Positions 8,429 to 16,449 of a stretch of DNA of 64,000 nt are shown here, in pieces. Below the pieces are notes generated by a model. The model was not told the origin of the DNA. It ran no database searches and saw only the letters and a program-made list of their open reading frames with translations. A program made the position numbers and the translations under genes. This DNA is from an uncultured Blautia sp. (GTDB lineage: Bacteria; Bacillota; Clostridia; Lachnospirales; Lachnospiraceae): assembly GCF_934424005.1 (NCBI RefSeq), contig NZ_CAKRXI010000011.1:1-64000 (forward strand). The letters run 5' to 3'. The first letter of the stretch is position 1. Each line of letters begins with the position of its first letter.

Positions 8429-9571
8429 TCAGAGAGCAGTTCCCTCATGTACGAATCGGTTGATATAATGCAGTGCCGCGCCAATAGCCGGAGTATATTG
8501 TCCATGTGTGCCGACCAGCAGTTGATCAGCTGTGAGAGTGAACGGGTTATTTTCATTGATCAGATGTAGCAGCATATCGAGATCTTCTTGAATCAGGTAA
8601 GGTGCAAGATATCCGCTGATAATGATAGGGCTGTCGATGATCATATTCAGATTTCGCATCGCAAATGCAAGATGTTTAAGATAATCCTGCCAGATTGCAT
8701 TCAGGTTGTCTGATTTTCCTTCGCGCAGTGCAGGGAAGAATTCTTTTATGCTCATTCCGGCAGTTGCTTCCAGAGAGTTTGCGGAGCAGTAAGTTTCCAG
8801 GCAGCCGTGATTACCACAGTAACAGAGCGGACCATTTGGATCAACGCACATATGCTCAATCGTACCGCTGTGCATGAAGCTGCCCTGATGAACATGATGA
8901 TTCATGATAACAGCACCGCCAAGGTTACGATTCAGAAGAAAAACAACTGCATCGCTGAGATCAAAATGATTCCAGAGTTCCAGATAAGCCGCAGATTTGG
9001 AATCATGTTCCAGATGGCATGGATAAGGAATCCTGAAAGTAAAATCGGATAATTTCATCTCTGTATTATGCATAATCTCGCCATAAGTAACCGCAGATCC
9101 ATCCGGTGAAATGATGCCCTGTGTGGCAATGGAGACACCAAGAATCCGTTCGCGGTCATACTGATTGTGGTCAATGAATTCTTCGATATTTTGAGCAAGC
9201 TGTGAATAATATTCTGCCGTATTTTCATAGGGGAGAGCAATTGTATCCATTGCCATTGCCTCGCCATACAGATCAACAGCAGCAATGTGGAACATGTTTT
9301 TCAGAAGGCCGATTCCAATTGCGATTTTTACATCGGTAACGATCTGAATTACCTGAGCTTTGCGGCCGCCAGTAGATTCAAAATAACCATCCCGGCAGAT
9401 CAGGCCATCCTGTTCAAGTGCATTCAGATTTTGGCTTACTGTAGAAAGTCCCATCTGCAGATCCTGCACGATCTGCAACTTGGAGGTCTGCTTTTCACGA
9501 TAAATATACTGATAGACTTTTTCACGATTTATTTTTTTTAATGTAATAGTGGTTACACCTTTTTCTTTCAT
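8429..9571 (-). CDS. ROK family transcriptional regulator
   Basis: A 380-residue NagC/XylR-type regulator. Residues about 10-65 are a winged helix-turn-helix (REKVYQYIYREKQTSKLQIVQDLQMGLSTVSQNLNALEQDGLI). Residues 75-380 form the ROK sugar-kinase fold, with the zinc-binding motif CYCGNHGCLETYCS near residue 250. The proteins usually release DNA or change activity on binding a sugar. The start ATG has no strong site of its own but overlaps the stop codon of a 14-codon upstream ORF that does, so translation is probably coupled. The target is not clear; no sugar gene lies directly next to it. Confidence 0.85.
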   Translation of the reverse strand: MKEKGVTTITLKKINREKVYQYIYREKQTSKLQIVQDLQMGLSTVSQNLNALEQDGLICRDGYFESTGGRKAQVIQIVTDVKIAIGIGLLKNMFHIAAVDLYGEAMAMDTIALPYENTAEYYSQLAQNIEEFIDHNQYDRERILGVSIATQGIISPDGSAVTYGEIMHNTEMKLSDFTFRIPYPCHLEHDSKSAAYLELWNHFDLSDAVVFLLNRNLGGAVIMNHHVHQGSFMHSGTIEHMCVDPNGPLCYCGNHGCLETYCSANSLEATAGMSIKEFFPALREGKSDNLNAIWQDYLKHLAFAMRNLNMIIDSPIIISGYLAPYLIQEDLDMLLHLINENNPFTLTADQLLVGTHGQYTPAIGAALHYINRFVHEGTAL

Positions 9572-9612
9572 TTCTGTGAGTGGGCCAGAGGATAAGAACT
9601 GTTCGCTGGCAT
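9568..9612 (-). CDS. Possible coupled leader ORF of the ROK gene
   Basis: A 14-codon ORF, MPANSSYPLAHSQK, starts 7 bases after GGAG and its TGA overlaps the ATG of the ROK gene as ATGA. This arrangement would let ribosomes finishing the leader start the regulator, which lacks its own good site. Just upstream is a perfect hairpin CCCGTTC/GAACGGG (about 9623-9637). Whether it is translated is not known; its evidence is the ribosome site and the exact overlap. Confidence 0.35.
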   Translation of the reverse strand: MPANSSYPLAHSQK

Positions 9613-9779
9613 TTCCTTTCTCCCGTTCAGAACGGGAATTTTAGCATTTCAGTAGGGCAAGTTACAATTAGTAATGGTAAAAGTTTTGCTTATATCATAA
9701 AACTAAGATTTGCATTTATTTTAGTATAACATAATGAATTACGGAAAAAAAGAGGAGGAGCGGATAGTTTGACTGGTCA

Positions 9780-9907
9780 TTGACAAATATGGATAATCTG
9801 TTTAACATAATTTGGAGATGCAGCAATTTACAGTACGAATGGATAAGTGGGTAATTATTCGGAATAGAGTGGATAATATTACAAATTGTGAAAGGATATG
9901 TGGATAA
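9780..9907 (+). promoter_or_regulatory. Promoter region of the aminopeptidase gene with four TGGATAA repeats
   Basis: TTGACA (9780-9785) and TAACAT (9803-9808) form a promoter with a 17-base spacer. TGGATAA occurs four times in the same orientation at 9790, 9840, 9870 and 9901, the last three about 30 bases apart. The first copy sits between the -35 and -10 boxes. They could bind a regulator, or be chance in AT-rich DNA. Confidence 0.45.
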
Positions 9908-9932
9908 AAGACACTGGCAGGGAGGACTGAAA

Positions 9933-11723
9933 ATGAAGATAACAGAACGACTGAATGCTCTTCGTGAGTTAATGAAAGAAAAAAAGATAGATGCATATCT
10001 GGTGCCAACGGATGATTTTCATGGATCTGAATATGTGGGTGATTATTTTAAATGTAGAAAATATATCACAGGTTTTACAGGATCAGCGGGAACAGCTGTG
10101 ATCATGCAGGATATGGCAGGATTATGGACGGATGGCCGATATTTTATTCAGGCGGCAGATCAGCTTCGTGGAAGTACGATTGAACTGTTCAGATCGGGCG
10201 AGCCTGGGGTACCGACGGTACATCAGTTTCTGGCAGAAAAGCTGCAAAATGCTATGTGTCTGGGGTTTGATGGAAGGACTGTCAGTGCAGAAGAAGCGGA
10301 GCAATTAGGTGAACTTTTGAAAGAAAAAAATATCACATTTGCTGTAAATGAGGATCTGATCGGGGAAATCTGGAGTGAACGTCCGGCACTTTCCTGTGAG
10401 CCGGTCATGGAGCTGGATGTGAAATGGGCGGGCGAATCAAGAAAGGATAAAATTGCAGGGATTCGAGAGCAGATGAAGGCAAAAAAGGCGGATATTTTTA
10501 TTCTTACTTCACTTGATGATATCGCCTGGTTACTGAACATTCGCGGTAATGATATTCATTGTTGCCCGGTTGTTCTTTCTTATTTGATCATGACGGATAC
10601 CGAGGTTCGATTATATGCAAACGCAGCTGCTTTTTCGGAAGAAATCTGTACAAATCTGGCAGATGATGGAGTAAAAATCTATCCGTATGAGGATGTCTAT
10701 TCTTATGTTCAGACAATCTCAGAGGATAAAAAAATCCTGCTTTCCAAAGACAGTGTCAACAGCCGTCTGGTAAGTAATATTCCATGTAATGTGACGATTG
10801 TGGATGAGCCAAATCTGACACTTCTTCCGAAGGCAGTCAAAAATCAGACAGAGATGGACAACGAAAGAACTGCACATATCAAAGATGGTGTTGCAGTTAC
10901 AAAATTCATTCGCTGGATGAAAACAAATGTGGCAAAAGAGAGGATTACAGAACTCAGCGCAGCAGAGAAATTATATCAGTTTCGCAGTGAGCAGGAGCAT
11001 TTTCTTGGAGATAGTTTTGACCCGATCATTGCCTATGGAAAGCATGCGGCAATCGTACATTACAGTGCAACAGAGGAGACCGATATTCCGTTAGAGGACA
11101 GAGGAATGGTACTTGCAGATACTGGCGGACACTATCTGGAAGGTACGACCGATATCACAAGAACGATCGTACTGGGACCGGTAACGGAGAAAGAAAAGAA
11201 GTATTTCACAGCGGTTCTTCGTGGAAATCTGAATCTTGCAGCGGCAAAATTCAAATATGGATGCACCGGATTAAATTTTGATTATCTTGCAAGAGGTCCG
11301 CTTTGGGAACTTGGCGAAGATTATAATCATGGTACCGGACATGGGGTAGGATATCTTCTGAATGTGCATGAAGGGCCTAACAGTTTCCGATGGAAAAATC
11401 TTCCGGGAAATCCGGCACCGGTGTTGGAAGAAGGTATGATCACATCTGACGAACCGGGATATTATCTGGAGAATGAATTTGGAATCCGTCATGAGAATCT
11501 TTTACTTTGTAAAAAGGCAGAAAAGACTCCTTTCGGGCAGTTTATGTGTTTTGAACCATTGACTATGGTACCATTTGATCTGGATGGAGTTGAGTCGGAA
11601 CAGATGTCGGACTGTGAACGAAAACTGCTGAACGAATATCACAAAAAAGTCTATGTTACCATAGCACCATATCTAGATGAGGAAGAAAAAGAATGGCTGA
11701 GACAGGCAACCAGAGAGATCTGA
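9933..11723 (+). CDS. pepP: Xaa-Pro aminopeptidase, M24B family
   Basis: A 596-residue cytoplasmic metallopeptidase that removes the N-terminal residue of peptides whose second residue is proline. Two creatinase-like N-terminal domains (about 1-300) are followed by the pita-bread catalytic domain (about 305-540) with metal ligands visible in LADTGGHYLEGTTDITRT, NHGTGHGVGY, EGMITSDEPGYY and FGIRHENLLL. The start at 9933 follows GGGAGG, so the 15 residues before it are not included. Its place just ahead of proC and the proline-fermentation island suggests it helps release proline from peptides (inference). Confidence 0.92.
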   Translation: MKITERLNALRELMKEKKIDAYLVPTDDFHGSEYVGDYFKCRKYITGFTGSAGTAVIMQDMAGLWTDGRYFIQAADQLRGSTIELFRSGEPGVPTVHQFLAEKLQNAMCLGFDGRTVSAEEAEQLGELLKEKNITFAVNEDLIGEIWSERPALSCEPVMELDVKWAGESRKDKIAGIREQMKAKKADIFILTSLDDIAWLLNIRGNDIHCCPVVLSYLIMTDTEVRLYANAAAFSEEICTNLADDGVKIYPYEDVYSYVQTISEDKKILLSKDSVNSRLVSNIPCNVTIVDEPNLTLLPKAVKNQTEMDNERTAHIKDGVAVTKFIRWMKTNVAKERITELSAAEKLYQFRSEQEHFLGDSFDPIIAYGKHAAIVHYSATEETDIPLEDRGMVLADTGGHYLEGTTDITRTIVLGPVTEKEKKYFTAVLRGNLNLAAAKFKYGCTGLNFDYLARGPLWELGEDYNHGTGHGVGYLLNVHEGPNSFRWKNLPGNPAPVLEEGMITSDEPGYYLENEFGIRHENLLLCKKAEKTPFGQFMCFEPLTMVPFDLDGVESEQMSDCERKLLNEYHKKVYVTIAPYLDEEEKEWLRQATREI

Positions 11724-11805
11724 CAAAGGGTGAAAAAATACCACAAGACATTACATTTTGAGTAAATGATTACAAAATAGAATCTGTCAAATAAAAATAT
11801 AATAT

Positions 11806-11834
11806 TTTACTTTTTGTGCGGAAACAGGTATTAT
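11806..11834 (+). promoter_or_regulatory. Promoter of proC, unusually conserved spacer
   Basis: TTTACT (11806-11811) and TATTAT (11829-11834) are 17 bases apart. The spacer ends GGAAACAGG, and the whole block recurs almost unchanged at 34090-34118 before an unrelated gene pair. A hairpin TGTTACT/AGTAACA follows at about 11845-11876 in the leader. Confidence 0.6.
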
Positions 11835-11936
11835 ATAGGTAAAATGTTACTGTGTATTTGTAAAGTGACAGAGTAACAATAACAGGAAGATTTTCTGTGT
11901 ACAGACAAAGATTTTCACACAAGGAGGAAGATTATC

Positions 11937-12731
11937 ATGAAAATTGGTTTTATCGGTTGTGGAAATATGGCAACAGCCATGTTAAAGGGAATTCTGAAAA
12001 GTGGAGAAGTGGCAGCGACAGATATGATCGCTTCTGCAAAATCAGATAAGACACGTAAAAAGATCGAGCAGGAACTTGGCATTCAGAAGGCAGATACTAA
12101 CGCACAGGTTGTGGATTTTGCGGATGTAGTTTTTCTGGCAGTGAAGCCACAGTTTCTGGAAGGTGTTCTGAATGAAATTAAAGACAGTGTAAAAGAGGAA
12201 CAGATTTTTATCTCTATTGCACCGGGTAAAACATTACAGTGGCTTGGGGAACATCTGGGAGAAAAAACAAAAGTTATCCGTACTATGCCAAATACTCCGG
12301 CAATGGTTGGTGAGGGAATGACAGCGCTTTGTGTAAATGAGCTGGTCACAGAAAAAGAAACTGCACTTGCCGTAAAACTTTGCGACACCTTCGGAAAGAC
12401 AGAAGTGATTCCGGAACATCTGATGGATGCAGTGGTAGGCGTTTCCGGAAGCTCTCCGGCATATGTGTTTATGTTTCTTGAAGCAATGGCAGATGCAGCA
12501 GTCGCAGATGGAATGCCGAGAGCACAGGCATACAAATTTGCGGCACAGTCCGTGCTCGGAAGTGCAAAACTGATGCTTGAGACAGGCAAACATCCGGGTG
12601 AACTCAAAGATATGGTCTGCTCTCCGGCAGGAACGACAATTCAGGCAGTACGTGTTCTGGAAGAAAAAGGTCTGCGCAGTGCAGTGATCGAGGCTCAGAC
12701 TGCATGTGTAAAAAAAGCAAAAGGAATGTAA
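11937..12731 (+). CDS. proC: Pyrroline-5-carboxylate reductase
   Basis: A 264-residue enzyme that reduces 1-pyrroline-5-carboxylate to L-proline with NAD(P)H. It starts with the Rossmann motif KIGFIGCGNMATAMLKGIL, has RTMPNTPAMVGEGM near residue 120, and the C-terminal family signature HPGELKDMVCSPAGTTIQAVRVLEEKG near 222. Length is typical. The ATG follows AAGGAGGAAG. In this context it should take the P5C made by the glycyl-radical hydroxyproline dehydratase at 16450 and turn it into proline, so it probably serves hydroxyproline catabolism as well as, or instead of, biosynthesis; no proA or proB is nearby. Confidence 0.95.
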   Translation: MKIGFIGCGNMATAMLKGILKSGEVAATDMIASAKSDKTRKKIEQELGIQKADTNAQVVDFADVVFLAVKPQFLEGVLNEIKDSVKEEQIFISIAPGKTLQWLGEHLGEKTKVIRTMPNTPAMVGEGMTALCVNELVTEKETALAVKLCDTFGKTEVIPEHLMDAVVGVSGSSPAYVFMFLEAMADAAVADGMPRAQAYKFAAQSVLGSAKLMLETGKHPGELKDMVCSPAGTTIQAVRVLEEKGLRSAVIEAQTACVKKAKGM

Positions 12732-12739
12732 AATAAAAT

Positions 12740-13612
12740 CTAAAATGTTTCAATATGCTCCTGGATCGCAGTAATAAACTGCTGAGCGGCAGGAGAAAGA
12801 CCGGCATAGGAACGGATACCGATACCAAGTTCACGTGAAAATCCGGGATCGAGAGGAAGCGCCTGAATCTGGGCGCGTGCATTTCCAATGACAAGATTTG
12901 GAAGCATGCTGATCCCGAGATTATTTGCAACCATGGAAATCACAACGTGATCGTCCATAGAGGAAAATCGGATATCCGGTTCGATGCCGGTTTCTTTGAG
13001 AACCTGATGGATATCATAATCGACACCCTCTGCAGAAATGACGAAAGGCTGATTGGCCATCTCTGTGATTGGAAAAGATTTTTGACCATGCATGTCCATG
13101 TCCTTTGGGAGGATTGCCATAAGAGGGTCTTCATAGAGGGTAATCCATTCCAGTGAGTCAACATTCCATTTACTCAAAAGTCCGAAATCAGCGCGACTGT
13201 TTTCTACCCAGTGAACAATGTCATCGGTTCCGCCTTCCAGTAGTTCAATTTCGATTCCGGGAAAATTCTTCTGATACGTATGGATTACAGTTGGAAGCCA
13301 GCTGCGTCCGATACTGGCAAAAGATGCAATCGTCAGGTGGCCTTTTGTGAGACCATTCAGGGAGCTGACAGTCTGTTCCAGTTGTTCATTCACAGCAAGA
13401 AGCTGACGCACCAGGGGAAGAATCGCTTCTGCATTATGTGTTGGAACGACTCCTTGTTTTGTTCTTACAAACAGAGGAAAACCGAATTCAGATTCCATAG
13501 CTTTCAGGATATGACTGACACCGGGCTGCGTATATCCCATACGTTCTCCACTTTTTGTGAAATTTCCTGTGTCAGCAACATCTGCGAAAAGCGCATATTT
13601 ACTGATATCCAT
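12740..13612 (-). CDS. LysR family transcriptional regulator
   Basis: A 290-residue LysR-type regulator. The N-terminal winged helix (ISKYALFADVADTGNFTKSGERMGYTQPGVSHILKAMESEFGFPLF) is followed by a two-lobe effector-binding domain. The start at 13612 is chosen over an upstream ATG because GAAGGGAGTGA lies before it and the protein then begins as LysR proteins do. The gene ends just past proC in convergent orientation and is transcribed away from the racemase gene at 13884, the classic position for control of a divergent operon. It is a good candidate regulator of the hydroxyproline genes; a PrdR-type sigma-54 activator is absent here. Confidence 0.9.
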   Translation of the reverse strand: MDISKYALFADVADTGNFTKSGERMGYTQPGVSHILKAMESEFGFPLFVRTKQGVVPTHNAEAILPLVRQLLAVNEQLEQTVSSLNGLTKGHLTIASFASIGRSWLPTVIHTYQKNFPGIEIELLEGGTDDIVHWVENSRADFGLLSKWNVDSLEWITLYEDPLMAILPKDMDMHGQKSFPITEMANQPFVISAEGVDYDIHQVLKETGIEPDIRFSSMDDHVVISMVANNLGISMLPNLVIGNARAQIQALPLDPGFSRELGIGIRSYAGLSPAAQQFITAIQEHIETF

Positions 13613-13633
13613 AAAATCACTCCCTTCAGAAAT

Positions 13634-13666
13634 AAAAAAAGAGGACGCACATTTCTGTGGTCCTCC
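13634..13666 (-). terminator. Terminator-like hairpin in the LysR gene leader
   Basis: On the minus strand, GAGGAC (13665-13660) pairs with GTCCTC (13646-13641), inner CACA/TGTG also pairs, and seven T follow. It lies between the promoter and start codon of the LysR gene, only some 15 bases after the expected transcript start, so it may attenuate or cap the mRNA. Confidence 0.6.
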
Positions 13667-13681
13667 ATTGGTTATGAACAT

Positions 13682-13712
13682 TATATCGAATAAGAAAAGC
13701 ATTTGCAATATC
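13682..13712 (-). promoter_or_regulatory. Promoter of the LysR gene
   Basis: On the minus strand TTGCAA and TATAAT are separated by exactly 17 bases (TATAAT complement near 13682-13687, TTGCAA near 13705-13710). This leaves a leader of roughly 60 bases containing the hairpin at 13634-13666. Confidence 0.6.
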
Positions 13713-13768
13713 CTGAAAAGCTTTTTTTATCATTACAATCTGGAATCACAGGGATGAATAATTGTTTC

Positions 13769-13797
13769 TTTACGAATGAAAAGTGGTCATATATAAT
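13769..13797 (+). promoter_or_regulatory. Promoter of the racemase-activase-HypD operon
   Basis: TTTACG (13769-13774) and TATAAT (13792-13797) have a 17-base spacer. The transcript would begin near 13804 and reach a terminator-like hairpin about 23 bases later. Confidence 0.65.
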
Positions 13798-13826
13798 AGG
13801 ATAAAAAAGATAAGTAGTTTATTTTG

Positions 13827-13862
13827 GCAAAGATGTCTCTCGAAGATATCTTTGCTTTTTTA
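13827..13862 (+). terminator. Terminator-like hairpin in the racemase leader
   Basis: GCAAAGAT (13827-13834) pairs with ATCTTTGC (13848-13855) and is followed by six T. It sits between the promoter and the start codon, so it looks like an attenuator of the operon rather than the end of another gene. Confidence 0.65.
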
Positions 13863-13883
13863 TTTAGAAAGGAATGGTGAGTC

Positions 13884-15491
13884 ATGGGATTTCAGCCAAA
13901 AGTTCTGCCCTATGCTTATGAAATCAAAACGATTGATTCCCACACAATGGGAGAATCTACCAGAATTATTTATGATGGTTTTCCGTATCTTCCTGGGGAA
14001 ACGATGATGGAGAAAAAGAAGTACCTTATAAAAAATTATGATTTTCTTCGTTCTGCGTTAATGCTGGAACCCCGTGGACATCGGGATATGTTCGGAGCAC
14101 TTCTGACACAGCCGGTCCATGAGGAAGCTGATTTTGGTGTGATCTTTATGGACAGTGGCGGATGCCTGAATATGTGTGGACATGGAAGTATCGGAACTGC
14201 CTCCATGGTAGTAGAGACAGGAATGGTTCCGGTAGAAGAACCATATACAGAAGTAGTTCTGGATGCACCATCCGGACTGATCCGGACAAATGTTCATGTT
14301 GTGGATGGAAAGGCAAAAGAAGTCAGTATTCTGAATGTCCCGGCTTTTCTGTATAAAGAGAATCTGGTCACAGAATTGCCGGACGTAGGTGAAATTCATT
14401 TTGATATATCTTTTGGAGGTTCTTTCTTTGCACTCGTAGATGCCAGAGAAATCGGAATCTCACTGGAACTTCAGAATGTAGAAAAACTGACACATATTGG
14501 TATGGCATTAAGAGAAAAAATTAACCGTACTGTGGAAATTAAACATCCATATCTGGATATTACAACGGTTGATCTGGTTGAATTCTATGATACGACAGAA
14601 AATGAAAAGGCAGATCTGAAAAACTGTGTGGTTTTTGGTGATGCTCAGGTGGACAGAAGTCCCTGTGGTACCGGCACAAGTGCGAAGATGGCAGCTTTAT
14701 ATGCAAAAGGAAAAATGAAACCTGGAGATAAATTTGTTTATGAGAGTATCACAGGTTCACTGTTTAAAGGTGAGATTGCACAGGAGGTGGAAATTGATGG
14801 AAAGAATGGTATCATTCCTAAAATTACCGGAAGCGCCTATATTACCGGAATCAACAACTGGATTCTGGATGACGATGATCCGCTGGAATGTGGATTCCTT
14901 CTGGGAACCATGGAAGAACAGGAAGAAAGCGTCCGCTCCAGAATTGTCCGGGCAGCCTGGGGTATTTTTGCAGAAAAAGGATATGAAGATACATCGGTAA
15001 CAGACATTGCAGAAAGAGCAAAAATAACAGAAGCAGAGTTCTACGAATGTTTTTCTGAGAAAGATGATCTGCAGAATACGCTTGGTGATCTGTTTGATCA
15101 GAAATATGCAGATCTGATGGTTTCCATGAATCCGAGGTTTAGCCAGTACGAAAAACTGGTCTATCTGAATCAGGCACTTTTTGGGTTGATCGAAGAACAG
15201 GTTCCGTTTAATCTGGTAAGCCATATTTATATGAGCACAGATCAGGAGGGGCAGAATATGCTGGACAGTAGTCGTTTTTATTATCATTTGATTCCACAAT
15301 TGATCGAAGAAGGACAGAAGACGGGAGAATTCAGCGAAGAAGATACACCGGAAAATCTGGCAGACAACTATGCTTCTCTGGAGAGAGGATTGATCTATGA
15401 CTGGTGTCTGAAGGGTGGAAGCTACAGCCTGAAGGAAAAAGGAAAACAGCTGCTTCCTGTTTATCTGAGATCTTTGTTGAGGGCTGCCTGA
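13884..15491 (+). CDS. Proline racemase-family enzyme fused to a TetR-like domain
   Basis: A 535-residue fusion. Residues 1-340 are a proline racemase-family enzyme with both catalytic cysteines: Cys98 in MCGHGS and Cys261 in SPCGTGT. Having two Cys fits a racemase or epimerase rather than the trans-3-hydroxyproline dehydratase branch, where the first is usually Thr or Ser. Residues about 349-400 are a TetR-type helix-turn-helix ([43 protein letters not shown]), and 400-535 resemble the TetR ligand-binding helices. The reading frame is unbroken. Free racemases are about 330-340 residues. It could interconvert L- and D-proline for the reductase, or act on hydroxyproline, and may also bind DNA. 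The first two are family-based inference. Confidence 0.88.
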   Translation: MGFQPKVLPYAYEIKTIDSHTMGESTRIIYDGFPYLPGETMMEKKKYLIKNYDFLRSALMLEPRGHRDMFGALLTQPVHEEADFGVIFMDSGGCLNMCGHGSIGTASMVVETGMVPVEEPYTEVVLDAPSGLIRTNVHVVDGKAKEVSILNVPAFLYKENLVTELPDVGEIHFDISFGGSFFALVDAREIGISLELQNVEKLTHIGMALREKINRTVEIKHPYLDITTVDLVEFYDTTENEKADLKNCVVFGDAQVDRSPCGTGTSAKMAALYAKGKMKPGDKFVYESITGSLFKGEIAQEVEIDGKNGIIPKITGSAYITGINNWILDDDDPLECGFLLGTMEEQEESVRSRIVRAAWGIFAEKGYEDTSVTDIAERAKITEAEFYECFSEKDDLQNTLGDLFDQKYADLMVSMNPRFSQYEKLVYLNQALFGLIEEQVPFNLVSHIYMSTDQEGQNMLDSSRFYYHLIPQLIEEGQKTGEFSEEDTPENLADNYASLERGLIYDWCLKGGSYSLKEKGKQLLPVYLRSLLRAA

Positions 15492-15517
15492 TTTTACAGA
15501 AAGACGGATGATATTTA

Positions 15518-16435
15518 ATGATGGAGAGAGCTTTGATCACAAATGTACAGAAATATTCGATCCATGACGGGGAAGGAACCAGGACAACGGTTTTCTTTAA
15601 AGGCTGTCCACTTTCCTGCAAATGGTGTCATAATCCGGAAACACAGTCTTATAAGAAGGAAATTTTATTTTATGCAGAGCGGTGTACCGGTTGCATGGCC
15701 TGTATGCAGGAATGCCCGGAAAATGCAATTTCCATGAAAACGGGAAAAGCATATACGAATCTGAAAAAATGTATCGGCTGTGAATCCTGTGTGGATCTAT
15801 GTGTAAACAATGCAAGAGAAATCTGTGGGAAAAATTATGAGATTCAAAAGCTGACAGAGGAACTTCTGAAGGATCAGATGTTTTATGAAACTTCCCACGG
15901 AGGTGTGACGCTGTCCGGTGGAGAAGTTCTTGCAGGAAATCTGGATTATGTGGAAAATCTGATGAAACGTCTGAAAATGCGGGGAATCCGAATAAATATA
16001 GATACCTGTGGAGCAGTTCCATGGGAGGCGTTCAAGAGGGTGCTTCCGTATGTGGATGTTTTTCTTTATGATATCAAGTTTGCAGATGGAGAAAAACACA
16101 GATTATATACTGGAAGGGGAAATGAAGAGATTCTGAAAAATATAAAGAAATTGTCGGAAGCTAATGCGGGAATCTGGATCAGGATTCCGGTGATCGGAGG
16201 TGTGAATGACAGTGTTGAGGAAATATCGTCAATTGGAGAGTTCCTGAGAGATAAGGAGATCCGGGCCCGTCAGGTGAATCTGCTGCCGTACCATAATACC
16301 GGGAGCGGGAAGTATGGACGGGCAGGGAGAGTGTATGAAGGAGAGGAATTTTATACACCGGTGGATGAAGAAATGCAGAAATTGAGGAATACGCTGCAGA
16401 ATTATATAAATTATCCGGTGATCATCGGTGGATAG
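15518..16435 (+). CDS. Radical SAM activase of the glycyl-radical enzyme
   Basis: A 305-residue radical SAM protein that installs the glycyl radical on its partner enzyme by making a deoxyadenosyl radical from SAM. The CX3CX2C cluster motif is visible in GCPLSCKWCHNPE near residue 30. It is followed by a ferredoxin-like insert with two CX2CX2CX3C motifs (CTGCMACMQECPE and CIGCESCVDLC), as in activases of the HypD and glycerol dehydratase classes. The GGVTLSGGEVLAG motif is near residue 130. Two ATG codons stand in tandem at 15518 and 15521; the ribosome site is weak. The partner is almost certainly the dehydratase encoded 14 bases downstream. Confidence 0.93.
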   Translation: MMERALITNVQKYSIHDGEGTRTTVFFKGCPLSCKWCHNPETQSYKKEILFYAERCTGCMACMQECPENAISMKTGKAYTNLKKCIGCESCVDLCVNNAREICGKNYEIQKLTEELLKDQMFYETSHGGVTLSGGEVLAGNLDYVENLMKRLKMRGIRINIDTCGAVPWEAFKRVLPYVDVFLYDIKFADGEKHRLYTGRGNEEILKNIKKLSEANAGIWIRIPVIGGVNDSVEEISSIGEFLRDKEIRARQVNLLPYHNTGSGKYGRAGRVYEGEEFYTPVDEEMQKLRNTLQNYINYPVIIGG

Positions 16436-16449
16436 AAAGGAGCACATAT

